A stretch of DNA of 64,000 nucleotides from Anaerolineales bacterium UBA2200 (GTDB taxonomy: Bacteria; Chloroflexota; Anaerolineae; UBA2200). Location: the NCBI GenBank assembly GCA_002327925.1, contig DCVA01000040.1:67165-131164 (forward strand), in the 5' to 3' direction. Shown here piece after piece: positions 18,421 through 26,930 of the stretch. Position numbers and translations under genes: made by a program. The notes under the pieces were generated by a model. That model saw nothing but the letters and a program-made list of their open reading frames with translations. It had not been told where the DNA came from and ran no database searches. Within the stretch, counting starts at the first letter, position 1. Each line of letters opens with the position of its first letter.

Positions 18421-20313
18421 GTGAGCCTGCGCGACGCTGGCGGCTCGAATATGGCACATCCCGGAACGCTCATGACGCGTTTCGACTGGGTAGCGGATCA
18501 CTACTCGCATCAAGCAGCCATCGTTGACTCGCAGGACCAGTGGACCTATGAGCAACTCAAACAACAGGCCGACGCCATCTCAGATCTGATTGTGACCGAC
18601 GGCGACTCTGCCAGTGAGCCAGTGGCCTTGCTGCTGGGCAACGGTCCGCGCATGATCGCCGCCATGCTGGCGGTACTGAGGGTCGGAAGGTTCTATATGC
18701 CGCTCGATCCGGCAAGTCCACCGGCCAGGCTTGAGGCGATTGTAGAAGACTCAGCTTCAACGCTCTTGGTCACTGACCGGGAGAATTTACCTTCTGCCCT
18801 GTCCCTCAGAGACCACATGGGTTCACTGGGAGCGCTCATTAGAGTGGTCAATGTGGAGCAACTCCCCCCGTGCGCCCCTGACGCGGACCGGCGTCCGGCG
18901 GCTGACCCGGACGGGTTCGCCTGGCTGCTTTACACCTCCGGGTCGACGGGCAAGCCGAAGGGTGTTCTGCAGACCCATCGCAACGTCCTCCAGTACGTCT
19001 CCAACTACACAGAGGGCCTCCGGATCAGGTCGACAGACCGATACGCACTGCTCTTCTCCTGCGCGGTGAACGCGGGGGCCCACGTGATCTATAGTACTCT
19101 GCTCAACGGGGCAACGCTGTGTCTCTATGACCCACGCAGGCAAGGCCTGTCTGCACTTCCGGAATGGCTCGAAGATCGGCAGATCTCTCTGTACGCCTCC
19201 GTCCCCACCCTGTTCCGCAACTGGATTCAGCACCTGACCCCCGGGCGGTCGCTCCCGAGACTGCGCGCTGTGATGATGTACGGCGAGCCCGTCTATGACA
19301 GGGACCTGACGTTATTCCGAACGCTCCAGGCGCCGGGTTGTGTGTTCGTGAATCGCCTTGGCAGCACCGAGACGGGATCCACCCTGTGGTACTTTGCCAA
19401 ACAGGACACGCCCTCGTGCGGCGCGCACGTTCCGGTTGGATATCCGGTTGCGGGGAACGAAATCCTTCTGCAAGATGACGCCGGGGAGGCCGTCCCTGCG
19501 GGTGAGATTGGAGAAATCGTTGTCCGAAGCCGCTATCTCTCGCCCGGCTACTGGCGTCTACCCGAGCTCACTGCGCGCTTGTTTCGCCCTGATCCCTCGG
19601 GCAGGAACGTGCGCCTCTTCCACACGGGAGATCTCGGAAGAGTTCTTCCCGATGGGCGCGTGGTGTGCCTGGGAAGGCGCGACTTTCAGATCAAGATCCG
19701 TGGCTATCGTGTCGAGCCGGCCGAACTCGAGTCGGCCCTGCTGAAGCACCCCGGGGTGAAGGAGGCTCTGGTGCTTGGCCGGGTCGCTTCGAGCGGTGAT
19801 GCGCGTCTCGCCGCCTACTACATCCCGGCGGACGGCTCACCTCCCACGGGCAGTGAGCTGCGCCGCTGGATGGTGCCGCTGCTGCCCGATTACATGGTTC
19901 CCTCCTTCTTCGTGAGTCTCGCCGCGTGGCCCCTGGCTCCGAACGGCAAGATCGACCGCCGCGCTCTGCCTCCGCCCGGTCACGAGCGGCCCGAAATGGA
20001 TGCGGCGTTTGCCGCTCCACGTTCCGCTCTGGAGAAGGAAGTGGCCGCCGTGTGGCAACAGGTCCTTGAACTGGAGCCGATTGGCGTGAACGACCCGTTC
20101 CTCGAGCTCGGCGGGACTTCTCTGCTGGCCATGCGCATACTGGCGAGGCTGTTCGACCGCTACCGAGTTCGCCTGCCGTTGCGCTGGCTCATGGAGGCGC
20201 CCACCGTGGCCATGCTGGCGAAAGCTGTGTCGGCTGCAATCACCGAGCGCGAGGAAGGGAAGGGCACGGCCAACCAGAATGGTGTCCCCGACGACACTCG
20301 GGAGGCTCAATGA
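18421..20313 (+). CDS. Stand-alone NRPS adenylation-carrier protein (A-T)
   Basis: The protein has 630 residues from GTG 18421 (ATG 18451 is possible; neither has a good ribosome binding site). A-domain cores: LLYTSGSTGKPKGVLQTHRN, the A5-like RLGSTETG in place of YGPTE, HTGDLGRVLPDGRVVCLGRRDFQIKIRGYRVE, and NGKIDRRALP with the catalytic Lys. In core A4 the usual FDAS is replaced by FSCAVNAG, so the aspartate that holds the amino group of alpha-amino acids is missing. That hints at a non-standard substrate such as a hydroxy, keto or beta-amino acid. The carrier reads LGGTSLLAM (Ser 567). There is no condensation domain, so its cargo must be passed to another protein, most likely the C-A-T protein that overlaps it by ATGA. 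Confidence 0.85.
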   Translation: MSLRDAGGSNMAHPGTLMTRFDWVADHYSHQAAIVDSQDQWTYEQLKQQADAISDLIVTDGDSASEPVALLLGNGPRMIAAMLAVLRVGRFYMPLDPASPPARLEAIVEDSASTLLVTDRENLPSALSLRDHMGSLGALIRVVNVEQLPPCAPDADRRPAADPDGFAWLLYTSGSTGKPKGVLQTHRNVLQYVSNYTEGLRIRSTDRYALLFSCAVNAGAHVIYSTLLNGATLCLYDPRRQGLSALPEWLEDRQISLYASVPTLFRNWIQHLTPGRSLPRLRAVMMYGEPVYDRDLTLFRTLQAPGCVFVNRLGSTETGSTLWYFAKQDTPSCGAHVPVGYPVAGNEILLQDDAGEAVPAGEIGEIVVRSRYLSPGYWRLPELTARLFRPDPSGRNVRLFHTGDLGRVLPDGRVVCLGRRDFQIKIRGYRVEPAELESALLKHPGVKEALVLGRVASSGDARLAAYYIPADGSPPTGSELRRWMVPLLPDYMVPSFFVSLAAWPLAPNGKIDRRALPPPGHERPEMDAAFAAPRSALEKEVAAVWQQVLELEPIGVNDPFLELGGTSLLAMRILARLFDRYRVRLPLRWLMEAPTVAMLAKAVSAAITEREEGKGTANQNGVPDDTREAQ

Positions 20314-23300
20314 CGAGTTCGGGCGGGAGACCTGACGGTCTGGATCCGAGGCAGAGCCGCGCCGTGGACTCAGGGCTGCCTGGCGCCGAGCAGGAACCCG
20401 GGGGGCGCTTCATACCCCGTCGTTCACCCGACTCTCGTGCCCCGGCATCCTTCGCCCAGGGTCGCCTCTGGTACATCGACCAGTGGCAGCCGAACAGCCC
20501 GCTGTACAACATGCATGCCGTCTATCGCCTCGGGGGACCCTTGGATGTCGCCCTTCTGGACCGCTGCCTGACTGAGATCGCCCGCCGCCATGAGGTGCTT
20601 CGCACGCGCTTTGTTGCGCCGGATGGAGCGCCCGTCCAGGTCGTCGAGCCGCCCGGCTCGGTTGCCAGCTCCCTGTTGGATCTCAGCTCGAACTCGCTGG
20701 AGGAGAACGAGGGCCGCCTCCAGGGACTGCTCACCTCCTTGGTGCGGCAGAGCTTTCGTCTCGACCGCCTTCCACTCTGGCGCAGCGCTGTGATTCGGCT
20801 CGCACCGGACGAGCACGTCTGGGTTCTTACCATCCACCATGTGATCTGCGACGGCTGGTCGATGCAGATCCTGAACCGGGAAGTCTCCACCCTTTATGAG
20901 GCGTTTGGCCGCGGCGAGGCCTCGCCTCTGCCCGACCTGCCCATCCAGTACGCCGACTATAGCATCTGGCAGCGTCAGATGCTGGGGGGTCCGCTGCTGC
21001 AGGAGCAGCTCAAGTTCTGGATGTCCAGGCTGTCCGGTGCTCCTCCCCTGCTGGAGCTCCCGCTAGACCACCCGCGACCGTCGGAGCTCACCTCGTCCGG
21101 TTTCCACTTGCGTAGCGCTGCTCCCTCCGGGCTGGCGGCAGCTCTCACCACATTCTGCAAGGCACGCCGGGTCACTCCCTTTATCACGCTGCTGACCGCG
21201 TTTGCCGTACTCCTGCGGCGCATCACCGGCCAGGAAGACCTGGTCATCGGCACGCCGGTGGCCAACCGCTCGTACCTCGAGCTCGAGCCGCTCATCGGGT
21301 TCTTCGTCAACACCCTCGCGCTGCGTATCGATGTGTCCGGGAATCCTACGTTCGGGGAAATGCTGAACCGTGTGCGCTCCCTGGCTCTCGATGCCTATGA
21401 TCACCAGGACTTGCCCTTTGAGCGCCTGGTAGAAGAGCTGCACCCCGAGCGGGCTCTGACCTATACGCCGGTCTTTCAGGTGCTCTTCCAGGCGGACGAG
21501 ACAGCACGCACCCGCCTCACACTGCCTGGCCTCACCGTGAAACCGTTGGCCGTCGATTCCGGCACAGCGCGCATTGACCTGACTCTTGCCATTCAGCGTG
21601 ACGCCGACGGTCTGCACACTTCGTCCGTGTTTAACTCGGATCTCTTTGAGCGCTCCACAATCGAAGAACAGGTGTCGGCTTTCCACACCCTGCTCGAAAC
21701 CGCGTTAGATGAGCCGGACACATCCATAGCCGCGCTCCCCCTGCTCTCGCCTTCCCAGCAACAGCGCGTCCTGATTGAGTGGAACCGGACTGGGGCCGCC
21801 TACCCGTCGTGTCATTGCCTTCATCATCTGTTTGAGGAGCAAGCGGCACGGTGGCCAGATTCACCTGCAGTCTGGTCCCGTGGGCGCACCCTGACCTACG
21901 ATGAGCTGAACCGCCGCGCCAATGCCCTTGCCTTCGAGCTCATGGAACGCGGCGTGCGCCCCGAGGTACCAGTGGCCATTCTGATGGACCGCGGCCCCGC
22001 GGCGATCGTTGCTTTGCTGGGGGTGATGAAGGCGGGCGGCGCCTATCTTCCTCTGGATACTTCGACTCCCGCGGACAGGCTGCGCCTGATCCTTCAGGAT
22101 GCCGGAGTTTCTCTGGCTCTGACCTGCGCGTCCGCGTCACAGCTCCTTGAAGGCACTCCGGTGGAGAGCATTCTTGTTGACCTGGAGAGGCCCCTGCCGG
22201 ACCATGGGCTTACGGTCAATCCGATCACAAGTGTTACGCCGGATAATCTGGCCTACATCATCTACACCTCCGGGTCCACCGGAGTTCCGCGGGGTGTCCT
22301 CGTTGCTCACCGCGGCGTGGTCAACATGGTCGCTTTCGATCATCGCACCTTCGACCTGGGACCTTCCAGCCGGGTCATTGACGTTGTGTCGCTCAGCTTC
22401 GACGCCGCTACGAGACACATCTTCCTGGCCCTTGGCGGCGGCGGTTGCCTGTATATGCCTGATGCTGAGACGATCCTGTCTCCCCCCGCCCTCCTGGAGC
22501 TGATGCGGGAGCAGGCCATCACCCACGCACCCTTCATTGTCTCCGTGATAATGGCCCTTCCGTGGGATGAGCTCCCCGCCTTGCGCGTTGTCAACGTTGG
22601 AGGGGAGGCGTGCCCCGCCGAACTGGTCGCCCGCTGGGGAGCTGGCCGTCGCCTCTTCAATGTGTACGGGCCAACCGAAACATCGATCTTCGCGACCCTG
22701 GCAGAGTGCGCTGCCGACGGCCACCCACCGCCCATCGGCCGCCCGATTGCCAACTCGACCGCCTACGTCCTCGATGAGAACCAGCAGCCGCTGCCGGTGG
22801 GCACGGTTGGTGAGCTCTGTCTTGGCGGCATCGGCGTTGCCCGCGGCTATTTGAACCGGCCGGAGCTGACCGCCGAGCGCTTTCTCCCCGATCCCTTCTC
22901 CAGTCTTCCGGGAGCCAGGCTTTACCGAACGGGTGACCTGGCTCGTTTCCGGCCCGACGGGAATATCGGCTTTGTCGGTCGCAGGGGCTTTCAGGTCAAG
23001 ATACGTGGCTTTCGCGTCGAATTGGGCGAGATCGAGGGCGCCCTGAGCGCACATCCCGCCGTGCGGCAGGCAGTGGTTGTCACATTCGGTGACGCTTCCA
23101 GGGAGCACTCGCTGGCCGCCTACGTCGTGTTACACGAGCACGCGTCAGCGGCGACCGACCAACTCATTGATTATCTGGCAGGCCTGCTTCCTCCCTACAT
23201 GGTGCCTGCGTCACTCGCAATCCTGCCAGCGTTGCCGCTCACTAGCTCGGGAAAGATCGACCGCGGCGCCCTGCCTGCGCCTGCGCGCCGGGAGACCCCA

Positions 23301-23654
23301 GGGACCTACCATGAGCCGCGTACGGAAATGGAGCGTTCCGTCGCTGCGGTCTGGCGCCGCGTACTCAACCTCGACCGTGTCGGCACGCAGGAGAACTTTT
23401 TCGACCTGGGTGGGCACTCACTCCTGGCGATGCAGGTGGTTGCCCAACTCGAAGGGCAGTACGGCGTGCGTCTCAGCCCTCGCGATTTGCTGCTCGGCAC
23501 ACTGGCTCAGGTGGCGGCCTCCCTGGAGCGCCAGAGTCACGGCACAGGGCAGTTCGGCGCGCCGGATGCTCCCCGGGCCGGAGCTCCGGAGCGGCCGCAC
23601 GGCATACGAGGTCTGTTGAGACGCCTTCGCGTTCGCGACGGGGATCCACGATGA
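20310..23654 (+). CDS. NRPS module, condensation-adenylation-carrier (C-A-T)
   Basis: The protein has 1114 residues. The condensation domain (about 45-480) has the active motif HHVICDG (176-182) and GRLWYIDQ near its start. The adenylation domain (about 495-995) has IIYTSGSTGVPRGVLVAHRG, SFDAATRHIF with the amino-acid-binding Asp of core A4 intact, YGPTETSI, YRTGDLARF and SSGKIDRGALP. The carrier domain has LGGHSLLAM (Ser 1037). No epimerisation or thioesterase domain is present. As the only C domain in the locus it can make a single amide or ester bond, joining cargo from the A-T or A-T-T protein to an alpha-amino acid. Release must come from another enzyme, perhaps one of the hydrolases that follow. 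Confidence 0.93.
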   Translation: MTSSGGRPDGLDPRQSRAVDSGLPGAEQEPGGRFIPRRSPDSRAPASFAQGRLWYIDQWQPNSPLYNMHAVYRLGGPLDVALLDRCLTEIARRHEVLRTRFVAPDGAPVQVVEPPGSVASSLLDLSSNSLEENEGRLQGLLTSLVRQSFRLDRLPLWRSAVIRLAPDEHVWVLTIHHVICDGWSMQILNREVSTLYEAFGRGEASPLPDLPIQYADYSIWQRQMLGGPLLQEQLKFWMSRLSGAPPLLELPLDHPRPSELTSSGFHLRSAAPSGLAAALTTFCKARRVTPFITLLTAFAVLLRRITGQEDLVIGTPVANRSYLELEPLIGFFVNTLALRIDVSGNPTFGEMLNRVRSLALDAYDHQDLPFERLVEELHPERALTYTPVFQVLFQADETARTRLTLPGLTVKPLAVDSGTARIDLTLAIQRDADGLHTSSVFNSDLFERSTIEEQVSAFHTLLETALDEPDTSIAALPLLSPSQQQRVLIEWNRTGAAYPSCHCLHHLFEEQAARWPDSPAVWSRGRTLTYDELNRRANALAFELMERGVRPEVPVAILMDRGPAAIVALLGVMKAGGAYLPLDTSTPADRLRLILQDAGVSLALTCASASQLLEGTPVESILVDLERPLPDHGLTVNPITSVTPDNLAYIIYTSGSTGVPRGVLVAHRGVVNMVAFDHRTFDLGPSSRVIDVVSLSFDAATRHIFLALGGGGCLYMPDAETILSPPALLELMREQAITHAPFIVSVIMALPWDELPALRVVNVGGEACPAELVARWGAGRRLFNVYGPTETSIFATLAECAADGHPPPIGRPIANSTAYVLDENQQPLPVGTVGELCLGGIGVARGYLNRPELTAERFLPDPFSSLPGARLYRTGDLARFRPDGNIGFVGRRGFQVKIRGFRVELGEIEGALSAHPAVRQAVVVTFGDASREHSLAAYVVLHEHASAATDQLIDYLAGLLPPYMVPASLAILPALPLTSSGKIDRGALPAPARRETPGTYHEPRTEMERSVAAVWRRVLNLDRVGTQENFFDLGGHSLLAMQVVAQLEGQYGVRLSPRDLLLGTLAQVAASLERQSHGTGQFGAPDAPRAGAPERPHGIRGLLRRLRVRDGDPR

Positions 23655-23685
23655 CCGCGGACAACTCAGCACCCAGGGTAGCCGG

Positions 23686-24525
23686 ATGACCTATCAGGGC
23701 CCACCACCGGTCGTCGAGCCCTTCTTCTTCCGCAGTGAATCTCCGCTCTACGGTTACCTGTTGCGGCCGCAGGGCCGCCCGCGCTCAACGGCTGCGATCC
23801 TGTGCTACCCGTGGGGAGACGAGTACACGCGCTTTCACCGCGCCTTTCGCCAGTGGTCGCTCCTTCTTGCCGCCGAAGGCTTCTGCGTGCTGCGTTTTGA
23901 CTTTTCGGGCATCGGTGACTCGGCCGGCCAGCCTGCCGGGTGGAGTCTGAGTCGATGGAGGGACGATGTGCTCGCAGCTGTCTCCCAGCTGCGGAGCAGG
24001 GTCGGACCCGGCCCGCTGGCGCTGTGCGGGCTTCGCCTCGGTGCCACACTGGGAGCCATGGCGGCACCATCCATCCCTGGCTTGCGGGCTCTTCTGCTCT
24101 GGGATCCGATCTGCGATGGAGCTCTGTACGTGCAGGAACTGGGTCAGCTGCAACAGACGATGCTGAGTCGCGCGCACGCTCTTGCCCGAGCCCCTGGAGG
24201 TGCCGACGACGACCGCTTTGCGTCGCCCGACCCGGGCGATGAGGTGCTGGGTTTTCCCTTTCCGGCGACCTTGCGCTCCGAGCTCGCCTCCCTGCGCCTG
24301 ACTCTGCCAATACCTCATCTCCCTGTTCGCACGCTGCTGTTGCGCACCCGCCCGGACCAGGAGCCGCTGCCCGCTGCAGGTCAGGCATCGGATGCGGGGA
24401 CATTGGAGCGCCTCGAGGTGCCTCTACCAGAGGCGTGGCAATGGCAGGAAGCCCTCGCACGTGTTCTGGTTCCCACGCGTGTCGTGCAGCAGGCAGTCTC
24501 GTGGCTTTCCGGGGTGTGCCCATGA
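23686..24525 (+). CDS. Alpha/beta-hydrolase fold protein lacking the nucleophilic serine
   Basis: The protein has 279 residues. The fold is clear: ILCYPWGDEYTRFHRAFRQWSLLLA, FDFSGIGDSAG and the nucleophile-elbow region CGLRLGATLG. At the elbow the serine of GxSxG is replaced by Arg 117. As I recall, the type-2 hydrolases next to exosortase genes show a similar GLRxG elbow, so the change may mark a subfamily rather than decay. It may be a non-catalytic partner or a transferase-like protein acting with the second hydrolase, whose start overlaps its stop by ATGA. A role in releasing or transferring the NRPS-bound chain is inference. Confidence 0.75.
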   Translation: MTYQGPPPVVEPFFFRSESPLYGYLLRPQGRPRSTAAILCYPWGDEYTRFHRAFRQWSLLLAAEGFCVLRFDFSGIGDSAGQPAGWSLSRWRDDVLAAVSQLRSRVGPGPLALCGLRLGATLGAMAAPSIPGLRALLLWDPICDGALYVQELGQLQQTMLSRAHALARAPGGADDDRFASPDPGDEVLGFPFPATLRSELASLRLTLPIPHLPVRTLLLRTRPDQEPLPAAGQASDAGTLERLEVPLPEAWQWQEALARVLVPTRVVQQAVSWLSGVCP

Positions 24526-25424
24526 GAGAGACCGCCCTCTCGACAGGCCGCAACGGCTCCCTTGTGGGGATCGTGACCCACCCCGAACCTTCCCCCGACG
24601 GCCGCCCTCCTCCGGGGGCCCTGCTGCTCAACTCGGGCTTTTTGCACCACGTAGGGCCGCACTGCTTCTACGTGCGCCTGGCTCGCGAGCTGGCGGATCT
24701 GGGCTTCCTGACCTTGCGGCTCGACTTTTCGGGCCTCGGCGACAGCCTCGCCAGAACGGATGATGTCGATCCAACGGAGAGCCATCTTTCGGAAACTCGC
24801 GAAGTCATGGACGACCTGTCCGCCAGGTTCGGCTGCAGTCGATTCGTTCTGCTCGGTGTGTGTTCGGGAGCGCGCGAGAGCTTCGAGGTAGCCTGGCGGG
24901 ATGACCGGGTGATTGGCGCGCTGCTCATCAACCCTTGGGACCATCTTCACGACGGGCGCGACGAGGGTTTGACCTCTGAGCTGCGCTCTCGCGCACTGCG
25001 CCGTCACTACCTGCGCCTTGTCTTTGGCAGCTCGTTTCGCCGTCAGGTGTTGCGCCAGGCCGCGAAGGGAGACCTGAACTTTGCCCTGCTGCTCAAGGCT
25101 CTCCGAGGGTTCTTGTCTCGATCCTCTGGCATGCCTGCGCCGTCCGCATCACACGACGCGGAGTCACCCCTGCAGCGAATGCGCGCCCTCCGGGCACGAG
25201 GCACGAACGTCCTGCACGTCTATTCAGAGGGTGACCCTTCGGTGGATTACTTTCACGTCGTGCTTGGCTCGTCGGTCTCTGAGGTCCCCTTCGAGTTCGT
25301 CCGTGGCACCAATCATACCTTCACCCCTCTCTGGAGCCGGGAACCCCTGTCCGCCGTCGTCCTGCAGTGGGCGAAAAGGGTGCTGGAAGAACACTCTCAG
25401 CCGAGCGGGACTGGTTACCCATGA
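24522..25424 (+). CDS. Alpha/beta hydrolase with a cysteine at the nucleophile position
   Basis: The protein has 300 residues from the ATG at 24522 (ATGA overlap). The N-terminus reads VGIVTHPEP...GALLLNSGFLHHVGPHCFYVRLARELA, the oxyanion-side layout seen in exosortase-associated type-1 hydrolases. The elbow is LLGVCSGARES, so the nucleophile position is Cys 114 instead of Ser. A later Asp (SEGDPSVDYF) and His (GTNHTFTP) could complete the triad. Cys-type alpha/beta enzymes can act as acyltransferases or thioesterases, which would suit unloading of carrier-bound thioesters here. Whether it hydrolyses or transfers the chain is unknown. Confidence 0.78.
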   Translation: MRETALSTGRNGSLVGIVTHPEPSPDGRPPPGALLLNSGFLHHVGPHCFYVRLARELADLGFLTLRLDFSGLGDSLARTDDVDPTESHLSETREVMDDLSARFGCSRFVLLGVCSGARESFEVAWRDDRVIGALLINPWDHLHDGRDEGLTSELRSRALRRHYLRLVFGSSFRRQVLRQAAKGDLNFALLLKALRGFLSRSSGMPAPSASHDAESPLQRMRALRARGTNVLHVYSEGDPSVDYFHVVLGSSVSEVPFEFVRGTNHTFTPLWSREPLSAVVLQWAKRVLEEHSQPSGTGYP

Positions 25425-25963
25425 GCCGTCAAGCCCCGCTCCTCACGGCCCTGATCTGCACCTGCTGCAGTCCGGACAGAGTCGGCACTGCGGTGCAGAG
25501 CGTGCTGGCACAGACCCTGGAGGACCTGGAGATCCTGGTCATCGTGGACGGACCCGATGAGTCCACACTGAACGTCCTGGGTCGCTTCGATGACCCTCGC
25601 CTGAGGGTGAGCGTGCTGCCGTCGCGCGGGGGAGTGAGGCAAGCGCGCAATGCGGGTTTGGATCTGGCCCTGGACCCCTGGGTAGCCTTCCTGGATGATG
25701 ATGACGGGTGGCCGCCCTCCAAGCTGGAGCGGCGGCTTGCAGCCGCTCGAGAATCGCCGCACCGTTATCCCATCCTTGCCAGCCGCTTCGTCGCCCCTGA
25801 AGGACAATCGGAATTCATCTGGCCGTTGCTCTCTGAGGCTGTTCGCGGCGCCCGCCGCTCCTCGCCCGGGCTGACTGTTCATCTAGCATCCTCGCTCCTG
25901 CCGCCTGGGTTGCGAGTGGGCATCGCGGGGGTCTTTCCTCGCCGGAGTGGACCCTGTGCCTGA
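25421..25963 (+). pseudogene. Truncated family 2 glycosyltransferase
   Basis: The frame encodes 180 residues from the ATG at 25421, which overlaps the previous stop (ATGA). The GT-A core is present: LLTALICTCCSPDRVGTAVQSVLAQTLEDLEILVIVDG, VRQARNAGLDLALDPWVAFLDDDD with the metal-binding acidic cluster, and ASRFVAPEGQSEFIWP. It then stops at about half the usual length. The protein encoded immediately downstream resembles it along its whole length and continues past this point, so this looks like a tandem duplicate that lost its 3' half, including the acceptor-binding region. It may be inactive, or it may act as a half-protein. Confidence 0.65.
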
Positions 25964-26930
25964 CCAGCAGCCACTCGTGTCTGTGGTCATACCGACGTAC
26001 GACCGCCCGGAGCTGCTGCGTCGTGCCGTCAGAAGCGCGCTCGGCCAGACCTGCCAGGAGCTCGAAATCCTTGTGGTGCTCGATGGTGCCAGTGAGGACA
26101 GCTACAGAGCGCTGAACGATATCGCCGATCCGAGGTTGCGCCTCGTGCCCCTCGAGCAGAATGTGGGCGCTCCAGCCGCACGCACAGCCGGTGTCTCGGC
26201 CGCACGAGGGCACTGGATAGCCCCCCTCGACGATGACGACGAGTGGATGCCCTCCAAGATAGCCGAACAGCTCCAGGCAGCCAGAGACTCCCGGTTCAGC
26301 CTTCCTGTGGTCGCCTGCCGTTTTCTGGCCCGCACGGACGAGGCCGAATTCCTCTGGCCGCGCCGCCGGCCAGACCCTGAAGAACCGCTCAGCGAGTACT
26401 TGTTCTGCAGCTCCGGGCTAGCTTTTGGAGAGGGGGTATTGCCGTCGACTGTGCTGTTTGCGCCGCGCGAGCTTTTTCTGCTCGAACCCCCCCGATGCTC
26501 TGAGGCTCGCCACGATGACCTTGATTGGCTGCTTCGCGTTGCTGGGCACCCGGGAGTGGGCATCCAGTTTGTGGCGTCAGACGAGCCTCTGGCCATCTGG
26601 CATCGCGAGAATCGCCCCCGCCCGTTGTTGCCTCCTGAATGGCTTCCTTCCGTCACGTGGATTCGCTCCCACTTCGCTCGGGTTACTCCGCGCGCCTACT
26701 CGTCGTTTGTTCTGCGCTGGACAGGATCCGTTGCCGCCAGGTACCGGAAGTGGGACGCCTTCTGGCCCCTGCTGGCAGAGGCGATTCGCCACGGTCGACC
26801 CTTGCCACGCGACGTGCTTGTGTACCTGGCGTACTGGCTCGTTCCAGTCCGCATGCAACCTGCGCTCGCTCGCTGGTGGGCGGGCAGACGCGGCTCGCGG
26901 GCGTCCACAGCGGATCGAGGTGCGGCCTGA
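25956..26930 (+). CDS. Family 2 glycosyltransferase
   Basis: The protein has 324 residues from the GTG at 25956, with GGAG about 8 nt upstream; a GTG at 25947 is also possible. Motifs are VSVVIPTYDRPELLRRAVRSAL, LEILVVLDGASEDS, AARTAGVSAARGHWIAPLDDDDEWMP (metal site) and HDDLDWLLRVAGHPG in the acceptor region. Unlike the first GT2 of the operon it has no clear membrane helices. It overlaps the truncated paralogue before it and the GT4 after it (TGATG), so expression is tightly coupled. Donor and acceptor are unknown. Confidence 0.88.
   Translation: MPDQQPLVSVVIPTYDRPELLRRAVRSALGQTCQELEILVVLDGASEDSYRALNDIADPRLRLVPLEQNVGAPAARTAGVSAARGHWIAPLDDDDEWMPSKIAEQLQAARDSRFSLPVVACRFLARTDEAEFLWPRRRPDPEEPLSEYLFCSSGLAFGEGVLPSTVLFAPRELFLLEPPRCSEARHDDLDWLLRVAGHPGVGIQFVASDEPLAIWHRENRPRPLLPPEWLPSVTWIRSHFARVTPRAYSSFVLRWTGSVAARYRKWDAFWPLLAEAIRHGRPLPRDVLVYLAYWLVPVRMQPALARWWAGRRGSRASTADRGAA

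Noticed and set aside
22137..23108. Leftward open frame opposite the NRPS adenylation domain
   Set aside because: It is a shadow frame; the A-domain cores on the plus strand are intact.
23686..25424. An exosortase or PEP-CTERM system
   Set aside because: No exosortase gene and no PEP-CTERM tails are seen in the window; only the accessory-like hydrolases, ligase, GNAT and deacetylase are shared.
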